Below, in pieces: positions 32,277 through 43,707 of a stretch of 64,000 nucleotides of DNA. The notes under the pieces were generated by a model. The model searched no databases, had not been told where the DNA came from, and saw only the letters and a list, made by a program, of their open reading frames with translations. Where the stretch lies: NCBI GenBank assembly GCA_031769625.1, contig JAUIMM010000636.1:5517501-5581500 (forward strand). Reading direction: 5' to 3'. A program made the position numbers and the translations under genes. This DNA comes from Taudactylus pleione (taxonomy: Eukaryota; Chordata; Amphibia; Anura; Myobatrachidae). Each line of letters begins with the position of its first letter. The first letter of the stretch is position 1.

Positions 32277-34059
32277 CTTTAGGGAGTCTGGGAGATTGTC
32301 ATTGTTTCAGGGTGTCTCTCTGACATTCAGTGAGAGCTGGCAAGTATGGTGTATTTATAAGTGGTTTTAAGTCAATTTTGAAAATCAGGGATTTACTAAA
32401 GGCAAAATTGACTATAAAACCGAATCCCTACCAAAATCAACCATCGAGCAAACATTGGTACTTTCACATATCCCACTATAAGATACCCTTATTTACTAAC
32501 AATCAGTATGGAAATCAACTAACGATCGACTACAAAACCAACAGGGAACGCCCTAAATAAACAGACTATTAAGAGAGAGTCTGGTGATTTTAGCTTCTAA
32601 ACACCATTCTATTGGTAGAAACTTAATTATGATGCCTATAAAAGGAGACACAAGCATGCAGTGCACTGTGGCAGTAGGAATCGTGGCAATACAAGGCTAT
32701 AGGATGATGTCCACTTTCCTGCGGTATGCAAATCACTGACTGAAGAAACCCAGGAAGCAGAATTTAATGGGCCACATCAATTTCTTGAGGCACCCCAGAG
32801 CCCAGGGGCATAACTAAAACTTTGTGGGCCCCATAGCACAATTTTTAAGGGCCCCCCAACTAAGGTCTCAACCAGAGTGTATACATATATATAAATGCAT
32901 AAATAAATATATATATATATATATATATATTCCATAGACAAAAAAACCTTATGGTGTCACATCTCCATTATGGCTTCTTAGCCATGATCTGAAATTTCGC
33001 AAAACCTACTAAATTTGTGCCACTCAAATTACAAAAGCAATGAAATTCTGATCGTTAAGGCTGACGCCTTAATGGACGTGTTCGTTGCGCAATACAGATA
33101 TGGTATGCCATGACACCCTGTGGTTAACTGCAGATTCAGAAATCTCACACAGTGAGATTGCTGTCACTCACAAAATGGTGGTGCTGCTAATTCACAGAAT
33201 TGTGTGCTCATTGGAATACATGGAATTCTTCCATAGAGAACTCCCAAAGAGGGGCATGGTGTTTAAGGGGCTAAACCTCAAAAGCTATTGGAGGTACGGA
33301 GCTGAAATTTGGCATGGGCTGGTAGAACTGACGCTTGGTGCTGCATGCCAAATTTCATGGCAAAAACATAAAAAAATTAGGATTTGGGAGTAATCTAAGC
33401 TTCCAACTGTCAGTTTTTTCTGACACTCTCAATTAGAACCACTTTTCTGCTGGTCTCTATGGGGGATTTTTGGGAAGACATAACTCAGGGTAGGGGGCAA
33501 ATTTAGACTTGGAGTTTTCCTTATTAGGTAGCTAAGCTATTGTTCCAGGTTAGGTGCTTTTGAGGTTTAGGTAATTGAGAAGGTTATCTCAAAAACCCAC
33601 CATTATAGAGATAGGAAGTTTCAACTTGTTGCACAGCCTCAGTAGGAGCCTCCAGCAGGTGTACTCACTGTGGGTTCACTTGGGTGCACAAAAATGTCTG
33701 GCCAGGGCAGTCAGTAGTGGTGGTGGGCTCTGAGGAAAGAAGCGGCTGTTAGCTGCGGCCGGGGCCCAGGGGAGGGGGGGTAGCCGGCGTTAGCTGCGGC
33801 CGCGACACGGGGATGGTAGCGGGCGTTAGTGGCAGCAGTGCGGGTGGCAGATGGTGATGCGAGCTGCAGGACCCGGGGGAGGTAGCAGCAGACAGATGAA
33901 GGCTCGGATCTGAAAGATCCGTGATACCTGAATCGGTGTATAAATAAACAAACACAGAAGCAGGTACAGAATTATTGAGACCCATCTGTGCTTCTGTGTT
34001 TAAAAAGATAAGTAAACCTTTGTAAAGAACAAAATGGTGTGCCCCCCCCCCCAAAAAAA
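32277..34059. other. Unassigned; hAT-like terminus at 32812
   Basis: CAGGGGCATAACTAAAAC at about 32811 followed by GTGGGCCCCATAGCAC resembles the start of another hAT-type element. A sequence similar to its interior (GGGCCCCCC, AGAGTGTATACATATATA) recurs at 43650. The right terminus is not identified. A (TA)n run lies at 32905-32935. 33.0-34.0 kb has no gene signature; a 102-codon frame at 33085-33393 has no recognisable domain. Confidence 0.35.
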
Positions 34060-34335
34060 AATCAACAACCAGCACCGGGCTTTGGAAACCCAGTACTGGA
34101 TGTGCTAAACGCAGGGGACAAACGATGTAGGGGTCCCCCGTATGAAGCACAACCAGCACTAGGCTTTTCAGAAAGTCCTGGTTGTCAAAATATGGGGGAC
34201 AAATGACGTAGCGGTCCCCCTTATTCAGCGCAACCAGCACTGGGCTCTGATTCATCCTGGTTCTGGAAATACAGGGGAAAAAAATTAATAGTTTCCCTGT
34301 ATTTACCAGAACCAGCACTGGACTTTTTCTAGCCA
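34060..34335. repeat. Degenerate ~80-bp tandem repeat
   Basis: Four units each starting with CAACCAGCACTGGGCTT-like sequence (about 34064, 34149, 34231, 34309), with GGGGGACAAA and GTAGGGGTCCCCC between. The minus-strand frame is open across it but shows no protein family. Confidence 0.65.
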
Positions 34336-34439
34336 CTAATGCCACAGCCAGGAGAGCCCTTTCACTGGGCCCTCCAGCCAAAGCATCAACCCTGACTGCT
34401 AGTCTGCCCAGCCCGGGGATCCCTGGGGAGCTTGGGACC

Positions 34440-34674
34440 CCCCCAATAAACAGCTGTCAATGTTGATCGACAGTTCGCCTCATTTTGTAGGCGGGTCGGG
34501 GGGCTGGCTGCACAAAAGGAGGCATTCCCAAAGGAACGCCTGCCATTTGTGGGCGGCCCTATTGACATCACCCACAGCTATGCGAGCGGCCTGGAGGCGG
34601 ATTTTTTATTTAAAAAATCCTCCCCTGATTCAGAGCGAGTGCTAGCAAATAGCGAGCACCTCTGAATCAGGACC
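34440..34674. mobile_element. MITE A fragment with internal deletion
   Basis: It shows CTGTCAATGTTGATCGACAG, AGGCATTCCCAAAGGAACGCCT and the end hairpin CCCTGATTCAGAGC, CTCTGAATCAGGACC. The first half of the GACATCAC hairpin is joined to the second half of the GCTATGCGAGCGGCC hairpin, so several hairpins were deleted with both endpoints inside palindromes. It ends next to the TTA that flanks H2. Confidence 0.8.
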
Positions 34675-35820
34675 TTAGGGCCTGCTTCAGAGCCGGATGC
34701 TATCAGCCGTTCACTAGTACGCATTATTCGATTGTTTTAAACCACGCATGCGTCCGGTTCTCATTGCGCATGTGCGGCCGGATCATTGCGGTCATTTTTC
34801 GTTCGCTCATTTACACAGCAAACAGGAAGTGACCTATGTAATTTGATTGACAGAATGTTCCGTTGATGGGTGGTAACGGGGGTGGACATGAGAAAACGCA
34901 GGCGTGTCCAGCCGTTTTTTGGGCGTACATGTATTATTTTGTGCGAACATCCAATTTGGACGGTTTTTTGGATACGTCACTGTGTGATCCAGTTTCCATT
35001 ATGACTGCTCGTTCAGCTTGTGGTAGGGTATTGGATCTTGCAAAGACGTTGGTCTCTTCGTAGCTCCCTTAGCGAATCGATGTTTTGCTATTCTCCTTTA
35101 CAAGGCACAACACCAATCACCTAATAATTGGTTCACTTGCGAGAAGGTGATTTGCAATGGCCATGATATATTAGCTAAATTTGGAATGCATGTTGTGTTC
35201 CTATTTGTTTGTTTTTAGAAATCACAGCAATCACAAAATAAATGTTTTAATAAGGGTAAAAATGTTAGATGTTTTTCCTGTATTCCGTACGCATGTTGTT
35301 GTCAGATTTTTTTTTTGTTTTAAAAAGCCCAACACCTTGTTTTTTTTTTTGTTTTTTATTGTTTGTTTTTTAAAAAGCCCAACACCTTTTTTTTATTTTT
35401 TAAAAAGCCCAACCCATTTTTTTTTTATTTTTGTTTTTAACATTTTTTAAAAAATCCAGAAAGACAATGAGCTACTAATTGCTTGGCTTGTTTTATTGTT
35501 TATTTACCTGTTACCTTTTATTTTTTTAAGTATATGACCTTTAAGTATTTAATTATGTTTGTTACAGTCCCTTTTAGCCATTTGAGAATTAATTAGACAA
35601 TTTTTATTGGGTTATTGTTTTGTTTTCTTTAAATAAATAAATGTTCACATTTTTTGCAAAAATTAGGGTAATTTTACAGTCCAAATATGTTTTATGGGAC
35701 TTCAAATATATAAAGTAATGAAAAAAAAAAAACAATTCACAAGAAAGTAGAGGGAGGTTTTGAGGTGCAAAAATATGGGGCAAACACAGAGATGGAATGT
35801 GGGGAAATTTGCCAGTGCTG

Positions 35821-37050
35821 TCAACGCCTTCTCCCCCGCTTGGCTTGATGTTGGAGGTAGCATGACTTTGTCCGTCTGGTCGAACGCCTTGCCTGGCCAG
35901 AGGTAGCTGGTGTTTCCTCTGGCCTAGGCATAGGGCTAGGCACATTTGGAGGGTTGGCTGATGTTGTGCCCGAGATGGAGGGCCCTGATGTTCGGGCAGG
36001 AAGGGAGGCCGGCTCCAACATGCGCAGGAGGATGAGCTGCTCCAGGGCATTAGCTATTCTGACATTGCCCGCAGCGTTTTCCTCCAGGGCGTCCACCACC
36101 CGTAGCAGATTGGCATCCATCCTCATCAGAATCTCTGTGTTTTTATCCATTTTCTCATTGAGATCTGAGAGAAGGGCCACTGCCTGCGAGGGGAAGGCCC
36201 TGGACTGTCCGCCACAGGGTCCCCAGATGGAAATACTGCTTCCTCCCCTGTGGAGCCAGCAGATCTACTGTGGCCAAAACTCAGTTCTGGAGCGCACTCG
36301 TCCTCTTCTGTGCCTGTGTGAAAAAGAGAGATCATACAAATATTTGTACATTTTTAAGTTTTCGCAAAAAAAAAATTAAACAGTTTTATCTCAATGACCT
36401 GCGGGAACATGTGGAGCCGCAAAGTCTGGCATGTCTGTGTCCATGTTGGACACGCCAAACACCTCCTCTTCCTGCACACACCGCTGTGCCAGCTCCTCCA
36501 AATTGGTCAGCTCCAGTGACACAGGGGTTGGCTCCACCACCTGTCCCCCCTGTATGCCTAGCCCTATCAGCCAACTTTTGCTTTAGCCAATATCTGAAGT
36601 CACTCCATCTGTTGGTAAAAAAAGTAATTTTAGATTTGAAATGTTCCTCAACAGGAACAGTTGTGAGAGCATTTACGTACCGGCGTTTGACCTCTTTGGT
36701 TGAACGGACAAAGTCACCAACCCCATTGACAGCACTGGCTATGTCCTCCCACAGTTTCCATCTCTGGCTTGCACCCATATTTCGTGGCACCTGTGCCAGG
36801 TTGTCAATACAGTTTTGCACCAAAACCTCCATCTCCTTTCTTGTGAATTGTGGCTGCCTTTTTCTTTTAGGCCTGGCCTGGGTACTAGGCCCCGCAGCCT
36901 CCTCATTGTCAGTCTCCACACCTTAAAAAAAAATAAAAAAATATTTTTAATTTTCTATTTTTTTTTAGTTTTTTTGGGTTGCTAACTTTCATTTTGGAGC
37001 TACTTACTTTGTTGTCCAGGATTTTGGCTTTGCTGCTGTTCTGTGGACAT
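35821..37050 (-). pseudogene. H2 Myb/SANT-like protein 1 (NAIF1-like), four exons
   Basis: Exons on the minus strand: 37050-37008 (MSTEQQQSQNPGQQ), 36921-36681, 36608-36399 and 36313-35821, each junction with GT/AG and matching phase. Exon 2 carries the trihelix-type DNA-binding domain (PQFTRKEMEVLVQNCIDN, RWKLWEDIASAVNGVGDFV, STKEVKRR), completed by WSDFRYWLKQKL in exon 3. This is the fold of Harbinger Myb-like partners and of NAIF1, which descends from them. Exon 4 encodes a coiled-coil-like tail (LNEKMDKNTEILMRMDANLL) and a basic end RRSTRRTK. One-base shifts occur in a G run of exon 3 and in exon 4. Expected role: binds the termini and recruits transposase. Confidence 0.82.
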
Positions 37051-37600
37051 GATTCAATCCTTGAATTCAGCAGACCCATTGTGTGCTCTCGTGACGATTT
37101 TATAGATGCGTGTGCATTATACGGGCGCATCTATTGAGCGTCATTGATTTGAGCGGGAAAGTTAGGTCTATTTAAGGCTTTTTTGTGGCCTTGTTTTGGG
37201 GTGGGTTGATAGAAGTGGTTGGTGGATGTTGGAGTTGTGGAGTTGTTGTTTGTGAAGGTGTTTGGTTTTGCTGAGAGTTGTCGAGTGGTTTTGTTTTTTT
37301 TGCATTTTTGCGTTTTTGTAATAAGCCTTTTTTTTGTTTTGAGGTAAGTTTGGTGGTTCGCTTTTTTTTTTTTTTATATTTTTAAATTTTTTTTATAATT
37401 TTTTATTTTTTTTTTAATTTTAGTTTTTTTTTTTTTCATTTTATCTCCTTTCGTCTTGTGGACTGTATTTCGAGTTTCGGGATCGTCTTTGTACGGTAAG
37501 TGTTTATTGAGATACATTAGACCCTGTTTATTGTTAACATTTATCATGTTTTTTTAAGGGATCTCATTATGCCTTTTTTTTTTTGCCCAAATGATTATTT

Positions 37601-37965
37601 TGCCATCAAAAATGCGAAATGTCTGGCATATATTTTGCCATCAAAAATGCGAAATGTCTGGCGTATATTTTGCCATTTAAAATGCGAAATGTCTGGCGTA
37701 TATTTTGCCATTTAAAATGCGAAATGTCTGGCGTATATTTTGCCATTTAAAATGCAAAATGTCTGGCATATATTTTGCCATCAAAAATGCGAAATGTCTG
37801 GCGTATATTTTGCCATTTAAAATGCAAAATGTCTGGCGTATATTTTGCCATTTAAAATGCAAAATGTCTGGCGTATATTTTGACATTAAAAATGCGAAAT
37901 GTCTGGCGTATATTTTGCCATCAAAAATGCGAAATGTCTGGCGTATATTTTGCACAGCTCCTGTC
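37601..37965. repeat. 35-bp tandem repeat between H2 genes
   Basis: Ten units of exactly 35 bp spacing (starts 37601, 37636, 37671 and so on), consensus around TGCCATCAAAAATGCGAAAT and GTCTGGCGTATATTT, ending at 37965. It lies between the diverging starts of Myb gene 1 and the transposase. Both strands are open across it because a 35-bp unit rotates frames without creating stops. Confidence 0.93.
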
Positions 37966-38021
37966 TCTGGCGTTAGCGTACTATTTAGCGGTATTTTTTG
38001 TCCTCTATTGCATATATTTTG

Positions 38022-38331
38022 CTGGCCACACACTAGAACAACTTACATCCAACCAGCCAACTTGTTGATTGGTTGGAATGAAAATCTGGTAAGGAATGGG
38101 AGTAAATGATGATCAGCAATTTACTCCTAAATGCCAGAAAACAGATGAAAATGGTCGTTCAGACATGTTTGTTAAATGTTTGATCTAAACTATTTGTTCA
38201 TACAAGAGTTTTGGTCCATTTTTCAGCGTCTGGGAGCAAGTTGCTGATTGTATTCCTTACCAGATTTTCATTCCAACCAATCTACTAGTTGGCTGGTTGG
38301 ACAGATAATCTTTAGATGTGTGGCCAGCTTT
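38022..38331. mobile_element. MITE nested in H2
   Basis: Inverted termini GCTGGCCACACACTA and TAGATGTGTGGCCAGC, flanked by TTT on each side. Subterminal inverted similarity includes TCCAACCAGCCAACT and ATTGGTTGGAATGAAAATCTG with their complements. About 310 bp, non-coding. Confidence 0.8.
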
Positions 38332-38530
38332 AGGCTGTCTTTATTTTTTTGTTGAGTTTTTATTTATGTTAAATCTAATTCGTAGGTTTTCTTCAAGATG
38401 TTACTACCTAACCCTGTAAGATTCTTCTTAATGTGTCAAAAAGATAAGTATATTTTCTTGTTTTTAAATTTTTGAAAAATAACTACATTGTCTAACATTT
38501 CAGATTGATGTTGGGCGAATTATAGTGGCA

Positions 38531-39650
38531 ATGGTCCACGACCCCGACCAACCTGAACATCCTCCTAGGCGTAGGCATCGTAGGCGTGCAAGGCCCCAGA
38601 TATTTAGAACATGTGTCACCCTTTTTGGAATGCCTGATGATGTGATTTTACGGCGGTATCGCCTACCACCCCAAATCATCCTAGACACTCTTTCATTAAT
38701 AGAGAGTGATCTTGAAAGGCAAATTAACAATCCAACAGCAATACCACCACTTATGCAGTTAATGTCGGTGTTACATTTTTGCGCCTCAGGATCCTTCCAG
38801 ACCACAGTTGGGATTGTTGCAGGCAATTCCCAATCCTCCTTTTCAAGGATCCTGAGGGCGGTCATGGATGCACTGTTTAAGCACCTATATCATTTTATTA
38901 ATATGCCATTGGATATGGGTTCCCTTAATGTGGTGAAGCAGAATTTTTACCAAATTGCAGGCTTCCCACACATCATAGGGGTTGTGGACGGCACTCACAT
39001 ACCACTTCAGCCTCCAGCAGCGCTAGAGGCCATATCAAGGAACCGCAAGCATTTCCTTTTGATGAATGTAATGGTGGTATGTGATGCCTCCCTCCAGATC
39101 CTGTCCTTGAATGCCAAATATCCAGGAAGTGCACATGATTCATTTGTCATCCGGCAATTAGGGCTTTGGCACAAATTAAACAACCTACAAGCTGGTGACG
39201 CATGGCTTCTGGGTAAGTGGTACCCCTAATTTTTAAACTAAACACTGTTGACTTAGAAATTGTACTGAATGCTTGTTTTTTTTCACAGGAGACAGTGGTT
39301 ACCCTTGCATGCCCTGGCTGCTCACTCCTTATTTGGTTCCCACACCAGGGCCACAAACTCAATATAATTCCGCACTTACTGCCACCAGGCAGGTGGTGGA
39401 GCATTGTGTCGGCCTTTTAAAAGGACGATTTTGATGCCTCCACCGCTCTGGTGGCGACCTCATGCATTTGCCGGCTATGGTTTCCAAAATTGTGGTCCTG
39501 TGTGGGATATTTCACAACATCGCCATAAGGAGTGGTGTCCCAATGCAGCCAGAGGATGCCTTGCCTGAGGATGGCCCCCCGAGGTTGGTCGGAGTTGTGT
39601 CAGGGGGGGCCATACGTGATGATGTCGTTTCCTGCTTTTTCAGGTATTTG
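38531..39650 (+). pseudogene. H2 DDE transposase (two exons, one stop)
   Basis: Exon 1 is 38531-39212 (ATG chosen at MVHDPDQPEH) and exon 2 starts 39289, with GTAAGT donor and TTTCACAG acceptor in phase 1, giving LLGDSGYPC across the junction. The N-terminus is arginine-rich (PPRRRHRRRARPQ), a likely nuclear signal or DNA contact. Catalytic residues of DDE_Tnp_4: Asp153 (VVDGTHIPLQ), Asp203 (YPGSAHDSF), Asp229 (GDSGYP) and Glu265 (VEHCVGLLKGRF). A TGA at 39432-39434 follows shortly after the Glu, and the frame then continues (KIVVLCGIFHNIAI). With the stop the C-terminal helix is lost, so this copy is probably inactive. The frame after FFR at about 39643 is unclear. Confidence 0.88.
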
Positions 39651-40499
39651 AATTTCCTTGGTTTTAAATTTGTTGACATTGTGAAGACTGAAAATTATGT
39701 GTGTTTACTATCCTATGTTTCTAATTTTAACCTTTTTTTTAAAATTTGTTTTATTTTTGCAAATTGCAAACAACAACCTTCTTACTTCTTGAAAATGCTC
39801 ACTTGTGACATTAATGACTCCAAAATGACCTTTACACCTGGACAAATGTGTTTCTTACCTGATTTTGGGACAACATGTTGGCATGCACCATCTTCAAGCA
39901 GTTGATTTTTTTTTTTCATTCTTTGTGTGTATTTGCTTTGTATTGTGAAAAATTGTATAATAAACTACTTTTAAAAATTTTTGTTTTTTTTACCAGAAAA
40001 AACAGCAAATGTACAGTACCTTTTAACTTAATTTACAAGTTTTTTTTTAAAAAAGGTAACTTTTTTGGGCAAAACAATTTAAAAACAACATAACAATTAA
40101 CAACATGTTTGCATAGTTGGGCCTACCTTTTTTATTATTTTTTAAATTATTATGGGAGTTGCATGAATATTTTTGAATAACTTAAATAATTACATAAGGG
40201 ATTTTTTAAAAAACATTATGGAGTTAATGTCAATTGGACCAATTCTTTGAATGTACAAATATGTCTTTAAAAAATAAAAAAATGGTTTCCCAGACTTTAA
40301 AGTTTTACAATTAAAGAATACTTACTCCAAAATTTCGTATGTCACATTGTTTGCATTTTCATATGCAAAATCCATGAACCAAAATGTTTATACCAAAAAA
40401 AATTTTTTTTAAATGACATTGAGAGCTAATTTTGGAGACAATAAATGAGATTGGTTTAAACAAACAGCTTTTATTAACAAAACAAAAAAACATAATAAA

Positions 40500-42002
40500 T
40501 TAATGTCGCAAAAACACAATCAAATGGTCCATTGCAACCAGCAGCTGGACCAAATGTCCCCTCATTGCCATTATCTGGCCCAAAATGGCTTGATCCCGCA
40601 TCCTTGGGTCTGTAGAAAGACAAATATGAGTTTCAAATAAATGTGAATTTTTTTAAAAATACATACAAGAAAAACAGGATTATTTACAGTTAAATAAAGT
40701 TTACATACCATGCTAATTTTGTGGCAAACTATAGTGGTAACATAAATTTGCCTAAATTACCAATTGGCAACAAAACAAAACAAAAACATGAACATGAGAA
40801 TAGTGGTTGGAACAATCACTTTGGGATCTTAATTAATCCTTACACCATTTGTATATTGATTTTATTGTAGAAATGTAATCAAAAACAATGAAACTTGTAT
40901 TTGGCTCTGGCATATGTGGTTATTGTAAAGTTCAGTTTGTTTAGAAACATGAATAAATTGGTCAAAAATTTATTGAAAAAAAACCCCAAAAAATTTACAA
41001 AGAAATAAAAAAGCGTGTTTAAAAAAAAAATAAAAAATTGAAGCCAAATTTAAAAAAAAATACCACCCAAAATAAACAAAATATAACCCCAAAATGGACT
41101 GCCTTTAGATTGTAACCAGGGATACAACAGTGTATGCATATAGGGAACATTTTTACACAATAATTGCAAACAACCACAAAAAAATACCTGCAGGTTCAGG
41201 CCCAGGTTGGCCCAGATCCTCTTCCTCCAAAGTGGACCAGTGGATGTGTGAAGACGGGGGCGAAATGTCCGGGGGGGATAAAGGGGAGGGGTTGGATTCA
41301 GGAGTGGGTGCATCAGGGGAGGGTGTGGGAATGTGGATGGGTAGGACAGGGGAGGGAGGGGTGATTTGGATTTGGGGAGCAGGAGAGGGAGGGGAAATAG
41401 GGATGACCAGGTCAGGGGAGGGTGGCGAAATTTGGGATGAATGGGCAGGGGAGGAGATGGTGGAAGTTGGGGAGAGGGGTCGGGCAGGCCTCCGTCTCCG
41501 TCTATGGATCCGCTCCTGACCTAAATGATGTATAGTTTGTAATATTAGCAAATATGTATACCCAAAAACATTTTTAATGTAAAACATTAACCAAAAAGAA
41601 AATATTAATCTTAAAAAAAAACAATAACAAGGTCTCATTTAGCCCGAAAAAAACGCATACTGCACACATGGACACGCATTAATGCAAATTTACATTAGCA
41701 AAGACAAAAAGTAACAACAGATTGTCATAGATATATAAACATTCACATATCCACTTATGCCGACGCATCCTCATCCAAAGATGCGCAAGCAGGTGTGGGG
41801 ACCGGCGTCGTAAATCCGACCACCGGCGTTCTAATAGGCCGATGGTCCAACGAAATTCCATGGCCCGCAGCCTGCGCCACACCTCCGCGTACGCCCAGCG
41901 CTTGCATTGGTTGGTGACGGGGGGCGGCATATCAGTAATTCGCCGATCGATCACTTCAGTGAGCACCAGCAGCTCAACCCGTGTAAAAGCACTGGCTCTC
42001 AT
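40500..42002 (-). CDS. H2 Myb/SANT-like protein 2, three exons
   Basis: Exon 1 starts at the ATG at 42002 (MRASAFTRVELLVLTEVIDR) and carries a trihelix-type domain: CKRWAYAEVWRRLRAMEF then IGLLERRWSDLRRRSPHLL. Its donor, near 41750, is not clear. Exon 2 is 41520-41188 (acceptor ATCATTTAG, donor GCAGGTATTT). It begins with a basic run ERIHRRRRRPARP and continues as a proline/serine-rich segment with repeated ISPPSP motifs. Exon 3 is 40609-40500 (acceptor TTCTACAG) and joins in phase to give a helical tail RDQAILGQIMAMRGHLVQ ending FLRH. It is unrelated in detail to protein 1. No stop or shift is seen in exons 2 and 3. Role unknown; a second terminus-binding factor is one possibility. Confidence 0.72.
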
Positions 42003-42722
42003 GATGGCAATGGTTTTTTTTTTACACAAATCAGTTTTGTTACAGGGACCCCTAAATTTTGATTGGCTAATGTACTTTCATAAATAACATGAAGAATTCT
42101 ATTGGTTAATGTGTGAGTCATGTGAACAACCCCTAAAAATATATTGTGACTTATGATTGGCTTGCTGCATTTGGATGCGTTAGCAACAAGCTGGAAATAA
42201 AACAATTACAAAATTATAAACCAAAATAAAACCTATTAAAAAAGCAAACAAACTGCCTTTGTATTGAAAAAAAACAAGTTTGCCGTTAAAAGCGGACGGA
42301 TTCTACGGACCAAAATGAACACAAAACAAACAATAACGTTTATTGACATTCAAAAAAAAAACAAGATTGAAAACTTCGACCAACAATTAAGTAAATTAAG
42401 GTAATGATTGGCACCAATCGATTCACGGATGTTTGACGAAGGAAAAACAAGGCAATCGACAAATGACAGGCCTACTTCCGGTTGTAATTGTGCGAGCGAA
42501 CACTTCATCCAAAAACGAGTAGTGCGCTCGCTATTTCGGACGCTCGCTAGCTAGAGGAGGGGTTGTGGAAATATGGGGAGGAAGACTTGTTACGAGCGAC
42601 CACACGTTGACATTTGGATGGACGTACCTCCTGCGGGCGACCGGCTGATAGCGTCCGGCTCTGAATCAGGCCCTTAGTCTCTTATGCTATATCCAGCAGG
42701 ACTTCATCAGGAGGATCTAGAA

Positions 42723-43610
42723 CACTGGTCGGGGAACAGGGGTAAATGATCCCAAATGGGGTAAAAATGAAATTCCTGGGGGTAATGGACCCGGCATGCA
42801 TGCCCGGCTGTCCGTCCATTACCCCCAGAAATGGAGGTCACTGGCGCCAGTGTCAGGGTGCGGCGCCAGTGTCCTCCAGCCCGGCGCCGCACGGAGGCTC
42901 TAAGACGGACGTCCACTGAGATGTTATTACAAGCGGGCACCCGGCGCCTTCCATGCAGCACCGCGTTAGCCGGTTCTCTTCTGAACTCCAGCTTCCGGCT
43001 CTCCCCATGCGCACTATGGTAGAGACGTCATGATGTTTCTCCAATAGTTCCGAGGAGCAGCTGGGCGGACAGGATGGCGGCGGATGCTGGAGCGGGGATT
43101 AAGGTAAGTGTTTTTTTTTTCTTTGTACAAGTGGCACTATATGGGGGCACTACTAAAGGGGCATTATATGGGGGTACTGCTACAGGGGCATTATATGGGG
43201 CACTACTACAGGGGCACTATATGGGGGCACTGCTACAGGGGCATTATATGGGCGCTCTACTGCAGGGGCCCTATATGAGGGCACCACTACAGGGGCCCTA
43301 TATGAGGGCACTACTACAGGGGCCCTATATGGGGGCACTACTACAGGGGCCCTATATGGGGGCACTACTACAGGGGGCTTATATGGGGGCACTAATACAG
43401 GGGCCTTATATGGGGGCACTACTACAGGGGCATAACTATGGGGGCATAACTACGGGGGCACTACTACAAGGGCATAACTACGGGGGCACTGCTACAGGGG
43501 CATTATATGGGGGCACTACTATATGATTTTCTTCCCTTCGAATCAAGGGGGTAATGTCGGCGTATCTAAATATATTTTGGGGTAAAAGGTAAAAAGTTCC
43601 CTGACCCCTG
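42723..43610. mobile_element. hAT-type non-autonomous element with minisatellite
   Basis: 888 bp, termini CACTGGTCGGGGAAC and GTTCCCTGACCCCTG, with a perfect 8-bp duplication ATCTAGAA (42715-42722, 43611-43618). The left part holds palindromes such as GGTAATGGAC paired with GTCCATTACC. The right part is a minisatellite. No transposase. Confidence 0.92.
43137..43510. repeat. Minisatellite inside the hAT-type element
   Basis: Units of GGGGGCACTACTACAGGGGC plus ATTATAT or CCTATAT, about 29 bp, roughly 12 copies. It starts shortly after GGGATTAAGGTAAGTG and a T run, as at 21314. Gly/Tyr/Met-rich frames across it are artefacts. Confidence 0.9.
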
Positions 43611-43679
43611 ATCTAGAACTTTGTTGGATATATAGCAAAAAATTTTAAGGGCCCCCCCCCAACTCAGTTCTCAAGCAGA

Positions 43680-43707
43680 GTGTATACATATATATTGTAT
43701 ATAAATA

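Larger units (their letters stand above)
34678..42673. mobile_element. PIF/Harbinger transposon H2, 8 kb, three genes
   Basis: Termini GGGCCTGCTTCAGAGCC and GGCTCTGAATCAGGCCC with a perfect TTA duplication (34675-34677, 42674-42676). Subterminal inverted similarity continues inward (GGATGCTATCAGCCG paired with CGGCTGATAGCGTCC). Inside are a DDE transposase (plus strand), a Myb/SANT gene to its left on the minus strand, and a second Myb/SANT gene to its right on the minus strand. Non-coding parts are T/A-rich: 34678-35820 and 42003-42673 are the element ends, and 39650-40499 has no gene. The ends match the short MITEs of this window, making H2 their likely autonomous relative. Transposase and one partner carry lesions. 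Confidence 0.9.

Noticed and set aside
33749..34381. 210-residue minus-strand frame
   Set aside because: Covers the degenerate AACCAGCACTGGGC repeat and GC-rich flank; no family resemblance.
37677..38109. Frames on both strands (118 and 134 residues) with repeated MSGVYF or ARHFAF peptides
   Set aside because: Caused by the 35-bp repeat; 35 is not a multiple of three, so a real repeat protein would not keep one frame.
41130..41519. 129-residue Gly-rich plus-strand frame
   Set aside because: Antisense of the proline-rich exon of H2 Myb protein 2, which has splice sites and phase support.
43074..43526. 150-residue Gly/Tyr repeat frame
   Set aside because: Minisatellite of the hAT-type element.
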